8,877 bases of DNA from Thermodesulfovibrionales bacterium (GTDB lineage Bacteria > Nitrospirota > Thermodesulfovibrionia > Thermodesulfovibrionales > UBA1546), in the NCBI GenBank assembly GCA_919901705.1, contig CAKKPR010000004.1, positions 1 to 8,877 on the forward strand, in the 5' to 3' direction. Shown here in pieces: positions 4,410-8,877 of the stretch; positions within the stretch are counted from its first letter, which is position 1, and every line of letters starts with the position of its first letter. The notes below the pieces were generated by a model, which searched no databases, was not told the origin of the DNA, and worked only from the letters and a program-made list of their open reading frames with translations. The translations under genes were made by a program, and so were the position numbers.

Positions 4410-6227
4410 ATGAGCCCCAAACAAGTATCGCAGATAATTAAGAAACTCTCTCTGGTCCCTCCAAAACCAGGGGTCTATCTGTTTAAAGGCCCTAAAGAAA
4501 ATGTGCTTTATGTGGGCAAGGCAAAAAATTTAAAGAACCGACTGAGAAGCTATTTTCAAAAGTCGGCAGCGCTTGTCGGAGACTCGACTCTACGAGATGA
4601 AAGAAAGTCCTCGATGGTCAGGAAGATAAGGGATTTTTCCTATGTCATTACAGGCAATGAGCTTGAGGCGCTTGTGCTTGAAGCAAATCTGATAAAGCAG
4701 TATAAGCCGCATTTCAACATAATCCTCAGAGATGATAAAAATTATCCTTACCTGAAACTTACAATAAATGAGGAATGGCCAAGGCTTGAGGTCGTGAGAA
4801 AGATTAAAAAGGACGGCTCTCTTTATTTCGGGCCTTATATTCCTGCAAGCGGCATGTGGGAGGCGCTTTCTTTTATAAGGAAAAATTTCCGTTTGCGGCC
4901 GTGCAGGTATGTCCTTGATAAACCTATGAGGCCATGCGTTCAGCATCAGATGGGAAGATGCCCCGCGCCATGTGCCGGATTTATAGGCAGGGATGAGTAT
5001 TTGAAGACAGTTGAAGATGTAAGGCTCTTTCTGGCGGGGAAAAAGAAGAACCTGCTTGATGGGCTTGAAGAAAGAATGGAGAGATTCTCTGAGGAACTCA
5101 GGTTTGAGGATGCTGCCGCGATAAGGGACAGTATAAACAATCTTAAAAGTATTTGGGAATCCCAGAAGGTTGTTGCCCCTGAACTCAATGACATAGATGT
5201 TATTGGCCTTTACATGGAAGGAAGAGACGCTGCATTTCAGGTGTTCTTCATAAGAAATGGGCTCATGATCGGCATAAAAGATTTCTTTCTGAAAGAAATA
5301 GGGGATATTACGGTTAAAGAATTACTCCATAACTTTATTGAGCAGTTTTACACAAAAGAGATTATCCCGCCGGATGAGATTATCCTCAGCAGCAGCCCTG
5401 AAGGGGCAGCAATGCTGGCTGAATGGCTTAAGGGGAAAAAAGGTAAAAGGGTAAAGATAATTACCCCGAAAAAAGGCAAAAGGCTTGAGCTTCTTAAAAT
5501 GTCTGAGGAGAACGCAAAAATATTGGCCGGGAATAAAAAACAGGCTGTTCCCGGTGATGTCCTTGAAACACTGAAACAAAGGCTTGCGATTTCATATATC
5601 CCTTGCAGCATAGGAGCTCTCGATGTATCAACTATCTCAGGAAGCGAATCTGTCGGCGCATTTGTTTGCTGGGACGAAGGCGAATTTAAAAAAGAAATGT
5701 ACAGGCATTTAAAGATTAAGACTGTAAAGGGCATGGATGATTATTCAATGATGGAGGAGATAGCAGGAAGAATTATTAAAAATCTTGGTGACAAGCTCCC
5801 ATCCCTTATGATAATTGACGGCGGCAAAGGGCAGCTTGAAGCTGCCAGAAAAGCCTTTGATGAATACAACATAAAAGACACAGAGATTATTTCCATCGCA
5901 AAAAAACCTGACAGGGCCTTTACCACAACTCTCAATATGCCTGTTGACCTTGAGGACAGAAGCCCGTCCTCTCTTCTCCTTAAAAAGATAAGGGATGAGG
6001 CACACAGATTTGCAATAAATTTCCACAGAAAGCTGAGAGACAAGAGGCTGATGCGGTCTCCCCTTGAAGAAATTCCCGGCATAGGCAAGAAAAGAAGATT
6101 TGTTCTTTTGAGACATTTTGGTAGTATAGAGGGTATAAGAAAAGCAGGCATTGATGATATTGCAGGCATAAAGGGGTTTAACAGAAAGATTGCAGAAAAA
6201 CTGTTGCAGGAGTTAAGGAGAAAATAA
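4410..6227 (+). CDS. uvrC: Excinuclease ABC subunit UvrC
   Basis: 605 residues, normal full length. UvrC makes both incisions around UvrAB-marked DNA damage in nucleotide excision repair. Order of parts: GIY-YIG 3'-incision domain (about 18-100; GVYLF 21-25, LYVGKAKNLKNRLRSYF 33-49, catalytic Glu in ALVLEANLIKQYKP); iron-sulphur-type cysteines C165, C176, C184, C188; UVR UvrB-binding motif (about 214-246, LRFEDAAAIRD); RNase H-like 5'-incision domain with D405 (ALDVST), D470 (IDGGKGQL) and H532 (EAHRFA) as likely catalytic residues; tandem helix-hairpin-helix (554-603, IPGIGKKRR and IAGIKGF). ATG 4410 gives the expected MSPKQ... start; AAAGCGGA ahead is a weak ribosome site. Oddity: residues 56-62 are an extra seven-residue piece matching the intergenic GC-rich repeat. 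The next gene begins directly after the stop codon. Confidence 0.98.
   Translation: MSPKQVSQIIKKLSLVPPKPGVYLFKGPKENVLYVGKAKNLKNRLRSYFQKSAALVGDSTLRDERKSSMVRKIRDFSYVITGNELEALVLEANLIKQYKPHFNIILRDDKNYPYLKLTINEEWPRLEVVRKIKKDGSLYFGPYIPASGMWEALSFIRKNFRLRPCRYVLDKPMRPCVQHQMGRCPAPCAGFIGRDEYLKTVEDVRLFLAGKKKNLLDGLEERMERFSEELRFEDAAAIRDSINNLKSIWESQKVVAPELNDIDVIGLYMEGRDAAFQVFFIRNGLMIGIKDFFLKEIGDITVKELLHNFIEQFYTKEIIPPDEIILSSSPEGAAMLAEWLKGKKGKRVKIITPKKGKRLELLKMSEENAKILAGNKKQAVPGDVLETLKQRLAISYIPCSIGALDVSTISGSESVGAFVCWDEGEFKKEMYRHLKIKTVKGMDDYSMMEEIAGRIIKNLGDKLPSLMIIDGGKGQLEAARKAFDEYNIKDTEIISIAKKPDRAFTTTLNMPVDLEDRSPSSLLLKKIRDEAHRFAINFHRKLRDKRLMRSPLEEIPGIGKKRRFVLLRHFGSIEGIRKAGIDDIAGIKGFNRKIAEKLLQELRRK
4575..4595 (+). 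repeat. Piece of the GC-rich repeat inside uvrC (7 codons)
   Basis: GTCGGAGACTCGACTC at 4575-4590 matches 4202-4217 at 15 of 16 bases. The 21-base block fits exactly seven codons (V56-R62) lying between FQKSAAL and DERKSSMV, a loop of the GIY-YIG domain where, from memory of related UvrC proteins, QKSA.LDERK runs on without these residues. It is in frame and leaves all motifs intact. Confidence 0.6.
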
Positions 6228-6941
6228 ATGAAAAGTTCTAAGTTTCTCGCCTCAGGTCCGCACTCAGGCGGATTCGCCGAGGAGAACGAGTCGCCGAGGA
6301 GACAAGTTTCAAGTTTCAAATTAAAGATTGTTTTCTATCTTGCATCTTGCATCCTGTATCTTGCATCATCGGTAACCGCCGGTGCTGCTTACAGGATTTA
6401 TCTAAAAAACGGCTCAACAATAAAGGGTGTAAGCCGTTATGAGAAATCAGAGGGGGAGATAAAGTTTTATTTTGAAGGAGGGATGGTAGGGATATCTGAG
6501 GCGGATATCCTTAGGATAGAAAGCGGTAAGGAGCCGATTAAGGACATTAAGCCAACCGAAATTAAACCAACCGAGGAATTAAAAGAGAAAAAAACAAAAC
6601 CACCGGAGACTGAAACCAGAGAAGACGTGCAAAGGAGTGACAGAGCACAAGAGCCTGAAACCAGAGGAGACGTACCAGGAAATGATAGAGCAAAAGAGGC
6701 AGCTGATATAAAAACTCAGCCTGCTGAACCAGACAAAAAAAATCAGGAAATAGCCCGTAAAGAATCCGAACTTAGAAAAGTAGAAGGAGAGCTGCTGACT
6801 ACAAGGGCGAGAATTCAGAATCTTTATATTAACGCCAGCAGCGATGCAGAGCGGTCCATGCTGCAGCAAAATATGATGAGAAAGAGAAAGTTGGAAGCCG
6901 AAAAAAAGAGACTTGAAGAGGAGCTGAAAGCGCTGCGTTAA
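6228..6941 (+). CDS. Secreted or envelope protein with C-terminal coiled coil, unknown function
   Basis: 237 residues. The ATG follows the uvrC TAA with no gap, and AAGGAG eight bases ahead lies inside the end of uvrC, so translation is probably coupled. Residues 31-53 form a signal peptide (KLK then IVFYL...LYLASSV) with an AGA-A cleavage site near 53. LASC at 38-41 also fits a lipobox, but hydrophobic sequence continues after it. A small beta domain follows (54-99, YRIYLKNGSTIKG... to ADILRIESG), then a Pro/Glu/Lys linker (100-170) holding a near-duplicate (ETREDVQRSDRAQE / ETRGDVPGNDRAKE), then a coiled coil (174-237). Residues 7-25 come from an inserted repeat, giving an unusually long n-region. 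A periplasmic structural or trafficking role is possible; none is shown. Confidence 0.85.
   Translation: MKSSKFLASGPHSGGFAEENESPRRQVSSFKLKIVFYLASCILYLASSVTAGAAYRIYLKNGSTIKGVSRYEKSEGEIKFYFEGGMVGISEADILRIESGKEPIKDIKPTEIKPTEELKEKKTKPPETETREDVQRSDRAQEPETRGDVPGNDRAKEAADIKTQPAEPDKKNQEIARKESELRKVEGELLTTRARIQNLYINASSDAERSMLQQNMMRKRKLEAEKKRLEEELKALR
6247..6303 (+). repeat. GC-rich repeat inserted in frame after a start codon (19 codons)
   Basis: TCCGCACTCAGG, GCGGATTCG and GAGTCGCCGAGGAGA are shared with 4191-4260. The block is exactly 57 bases and interrupts a tandem array of the heptamer AAGTTTC: two copies lie before it (6233-6246, the first as AAGTTCT) and two after (6304-6317). Removing it rejoins the array and gives MKSSKFQVSSFKLKIVFYL, a normal signal-peptide start. 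Confidence 0.75.
6338..6365 (+). repeat. Heptamer tandem repeat TCTTGCA x4 within a signal peptide
   Basis: Units at 6338, 6345, 6352 (TCCTGTA, two changes) and 6359. Since three units equal seven codons, it encodes the peptide echo YLASCIL / YLASSV of the hydrophobic core. Confidence 0.7.
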
Positions 6942-6988
6942 AGTGAGCAGCAAATAATCAAGAGGAAAGGATTATACAGGAAACACTT

Positions 6989-7921
6989 ATGAATATTTAT
7001 GTCTCAGGTTCAATGGCATACGACAGGATTATGGACTTCCCGGGTAAATTCTCAGACCACATTCTGCCTGGCAAGATACATATCCTGAATGTATGTTTTA
7101 CAGTTAATGGTATGGTCGAAAAATTCGGCGGCACTGCCGGAAATATTGCTTATTCGCTCAGCCTTCTTAAAGAGAAACCCGTAATACTTGCTACCATTGG
7201 CAAAGACTATGAAAGTTATTTCAGATGGCTGAAAAAGAAAAAAATTTCCATAAAGGGGCTGAAGATAATTCAGGGAGAGTTTACTGCAGGCGCTTATATA
7301 ACAACCGACAAGTCAGACAACCAGATAACGGGTTTCAATCCCGGCGCCATGAAACATCAATCTAAATATAAATTCAGCAGTGTTGACCCGGAAGATTCAA
7401 TTGTTCTGATTGCACCCGGGAATCTTCAGGATATGATTAAATATGCAGGGACCTGCAAAAAGAAAGGCATTAATTATATCTGTGACCCGGGACAATCTCT
7501 TACTGCATGGGGAAAGAAAGACCTTATAGAATGGATTAAAGGTTCAATGATGCTGATCTCCAATGATTATGAACTTGAGATGATTATGAATAGGACCGGG
7601 ATTGGTAAAAAGGGATTGCTGAAACTAACAAAAACGATTATCACAACCCTTGGAGAAAAAGGTTCATTGATAAGCACCTCCAAATCTGACATTAGTATCA
7701 GGGCAGCAAAAGTTTTTGATGTTGTTGATCCTACAGGTGCAGGAGATGCGTACAGGGCGGGGTTGCTAAAGGGGCTGGCTATGGGTAAGGACCTTAAGGC
7801 CGCTGCAAAGATAGGAGCTGTAGCAGCTACATACGCAATAGAGAAATACGGCACACAGGAGCATCATTATACGTATCAGGATTTTATTAAAAGGTACAGG
7901 AGTAATTTTGGAGAAATGTGA
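6989..7921 (+). CDS. PfkB-family sugar or nucleoside kinase (ribokinase/adenosine kinase-like)
   Basis: 310 residues, full length. Family signatures: substrate-binding GGTAGNIAYSLSLL (47-60), TTLGEKGS (219-226) by the nucleotide site, and DPTGAGDAYRAGLL (247-260) with D253 as expected catalytic base and GAG as anion hole. The enzyme transfers the gamma-phosphate of ATP to a sugar or nucleoside hydroxyl in the cytoplasm. The short N-terminal strand-helix and the stretch around 99-118 (TAGAYITTDKSDNQITGF) fit the lid region and are reminiscent of adenosine or broad nucleoside kinases rather than 6-phosphofructokinase; substrate is not decided. AGGAAA seven bases ahead supports ATG 6989. It lies 47 bases after the coiled-coil gene in the same direction, plausibly the same operon. 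Confidence 0.93.
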   Translation: MNIYVSGSMAYDRIMDFPGKFSDHILPGKIHILNVCFTVNGMVEKFGGTAGNIAYSLSLLKEKPVILATIGKDYESYFRWLKKKKISIKGLKIIQGEFTAGAYITTDKSDNQITGFNPGAMKHQSKYKFSSVDPEDSIVLIAPGNLQDMIKYAGTCKKKGINYICDPGQSLTAWGKKDLIEWIKGSMMLISNDYELEMIMNRTGIGKKGLLKLTKTIITTLGEKGSLISTSKSDISIRAAKVFDVVDPTGAGDAYRAGLLKGLAMGKDLKAAAKIGAVAATYAIEKYGTQEHHYTYQDFIKRYRSNFGEM

Positions 7922-7954
7922 GGATGTAGCAGGAGGTCTTAATAAAATATTTCA

Positions 7955-7982
7955 TTCAAAAATGCCGAGCCGATTGTATAAA
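7955..7982 (+). promoter_or_regulatory. Candidate promoter for the YhcG-like gene
   Basis: TTCAAA (7955-7960), a 16-base spacer and TATAAA (7977-7982). A start near 7989 would leave a leader of about five bases before ATG 7994, which also lacks a Shine-Dalgarno sequence. The -35 is a 4/6 match, so this is tentative. Confidence 0.3.
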
Positions 7983-7993
7983 GTTTTAACTAT

Positions 7994-8877
7994 ATGAAAA
8001 GGCAGTTAGAAAATAAAAAGGCAGCAGAATCGGTATACAGCCGTGTTAGGGAGATTCTTGAGACCGCAAGGAGCAACGCATACCGTGCCGTAAATTTTGC
8101 AATGGTTCAGGCGTACTGGCATATTGGCAGGGAAATTATCGAGGAAGAACAGAAGGGAAAGATAAAGGCAGGGTATGGGGAGTACCTGCTGAAAGACCTT
8201 TCTCAGCGCTTAACTAAAGATTTTGGGAAAGGCTTTGATTATTCCAACGTAAAGAATATGCGACAGTTTTACCTGATATTTCCAATTGGCGACGCACTGC
8301 GTAGCCAATTGAGCTGGACACATTATCGGCTTCTGATGCGGGTTGAGAAGGAGTCGGCAAGGAATTTCTATATTGAGGAGTGCATTACAGGAAACTGGAG
8401 CACCCGCCAGCTTGAGCGCCAGATAAATTCCTTCTATTATGAGCGCCTTCTCTCAAGCAGGGACAAGAAGTCGGTCAAAAAAGAAATCCAGAAGCTTGAG
8501 CCGTCCTTAAAGCCTGAAGATATTATAAAAGACCCCTATGTGCTTGAATTCCTGAATGTGAAAGAAAATATCCGTTTTCTTGAAAAAGACCTTGAAAGCG
8601 CGCTGATAGTAAAATTGCAGGATTTTCTGCTTGAACTTGGCAAGGGTTTTTCCTTTGTCGGAAGGCAGCAGCGAATTTCAGCAGATGGAGACAATTTTTA
8701 CATAGACCTTGTGTTCTACAACTATCTCCTGAAATGTTTTGTGCTTATTGATTTGAAGATAGGCAAGCTCACCCATCAGGACATCGGGCAGATGGACTTC
8801 TACGTCCGTTATTATGAAAATGAGATAAGGGCAGAAACAGACAACCCGACAATCGGCATAATACTCTGCTCTGAGAA
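7994..8877 (+). CDS. YhcG-like PD-(D/E)XK nuclease (DUF1016 family), 5' part
   Basis: 294 codons are present and the frame is still open at the right edge; the family usually has about 340-370 residues. The N-terminal DUF1016_N domain is clear: AVNFAMVQAYWHIGREI (32-48), GYGEYLLKDLSQRLTKDFG (60-78), MRQFYLIFP (89-97), SQLSWTHYRLLMRVE (104-118). The C-terminal nuclease domain has FVGRQQRI (221-228), YIDLVFYN (236-243) with D238, and LIDLKIGKLTHQDIGQM (251-267) with D253 and K255 as the PD-(D/E)XK metal-site residues. YhcG proteins are nucleases found in accessory and defence-type contexts; the true target is not established from sequence. It starts 72 bases after the kinase gene, possibly from its own promoter. 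A 29-base palindrome lies in the coding sequence at 8283-8311. Confidence 0.93.
   Translation, partial: MKRQLENKKAAESVYSRVREILETARSNAYRAVNFAMVQAYWHIGREIIEEEQKGKIKAGYGEYLLKDLSQRLTKDFGKGFDYSNVKNMRQFYLIFPIGDALRSQLSWTHYRLLMRVEKESARNFYIEECITGNWSTRQLERQINSFYYERLLSSRDKKSVKKEIQKLEPSLKPEDIIKDPYVLEFLNVKENIRFLEKDLESALIVKLQDFLLELGKGFSFVGRQQRISADGDNFYIDLVFYNYLLKCFVLIDLKIGKLTHQDIGQMDFYVRYYENEIRAETDNPTIGIILCSE
8283..8311 (+). repeat. Near-perfect 29-base palindrome inside the YhcG-like gene
   Basis: CAATTGGC (8283-8290) pairs with GCCAATTG (8304-8311), and inside it ACGCA (8292-8296) pairs with TGCGT (8298-8302) around a single C; only 8291 and 8303 do not pair. It encodes the region around IGDALRSQL (98-106), between the conserved FYLIFP and LSWTHY motifs. 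Confidence 0.7.

Noticed and set aside
4373..4441. 22-codon frame overlapping the uvrC start, as a leader peptide
   Set aside because: No ribosome site and no regulatory feature such as a codon run; probably chance.
5741..6319. 192-codon minus-strand frame across the end of uvrC
   Set aside because: Shadow of uvrC, whose helix-hairpin-helix and RNase H-like motifs are unmistakable on the + strand.
6231..6353. Lipobox LASC at residues 38-41 making the product a lipoprotein
   Set aside because: The hydrophobic run before the Cys is short and continues after it. The LASC is a by-product of the heptamer repeat, and a standard signal peptidase I site follows.

Overview
The window reads as chromosomal DNA of a free-living bacterium. 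Four ordinary housekeeping-type genes on the + strand (class V aminotransferase, uvrC, PfkB-family kinase, YhcG/DUF1016 nuclease) enclose an accessory island of small genes and repeats at about 820-4400. Protein style (AT-leaning, Lys-rich, the UvrC sequence) and the many dispersed intergenic repeats fit Nitrospirota or a related deltaproteobacterial-type lineage. That placement is an impression from the sequence; no marker gene proves it.

Layout. (1) 1-815: 3' part of a class V PLP aminotransferase. (2) 853-3026: toxin-antitoxin-rich island bracketed by two direct copies of an AGCGGCTATATTAA-type repeat. It holds, on the minus strand, an XRE-type antitoxin gene preceded by only the last 26 codons of a RelE/HigB-like toxin. 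Then come, on the + strand, a coiled-coil plus winged-helix protein, a small ORF interrupted by an in-frame TAA, and a RelE-like toxin. The toxin meets an AbrB/MazE-type antitoxin gene tail to tail, with the stop codons overlapping by 4 bases. The antitoxin has its own near-consensus promoter and probably a leaderless mRNA. (3) 3037-3885: two minus-strand genes of unknown function (69 and 182 codons) separated by a 65-bp sequence with the architecture of an integron attC site. The stop codon of the 182-codon gene lies inside the R box. No integrase is in view. (4) 3886-4409: gene-free and packed with repeat fragments: a REP-like element, a perfect 8-bp hairpin, and a GC-rich, CTCGCCGAGGAGA-bearing element. 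(5) 4410-7921: uvrC, immediately followed (TAA-ATG) by a secreted coiled-coil protein and then a PfkB kinase, probably one transcription unit. (6) 7994-8877: 5' part of a YhcG/DUF1016 PD-(D/E)XK nuclease gene cut by the window edge.

The most unusual theme is that pieces of the GC-rich repeat of region 4 also sit inside coding sequence. There is an exact 7-codon piece in uvrC and an exact 19-codon piece just after the start codon of the gene at 6228, where it splits a heptamer tandem array. Both are in frame. The second theme is a remodelled toxin-antitoxin locus: one antitoxin kept after loss of most of its toxin, and another toxin and antitoxin rearranged into convergent orientation with separate promoters. 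No new multi-gene system is proven here. The attC-like cassette and the repeat invasion of genes are the best leads.
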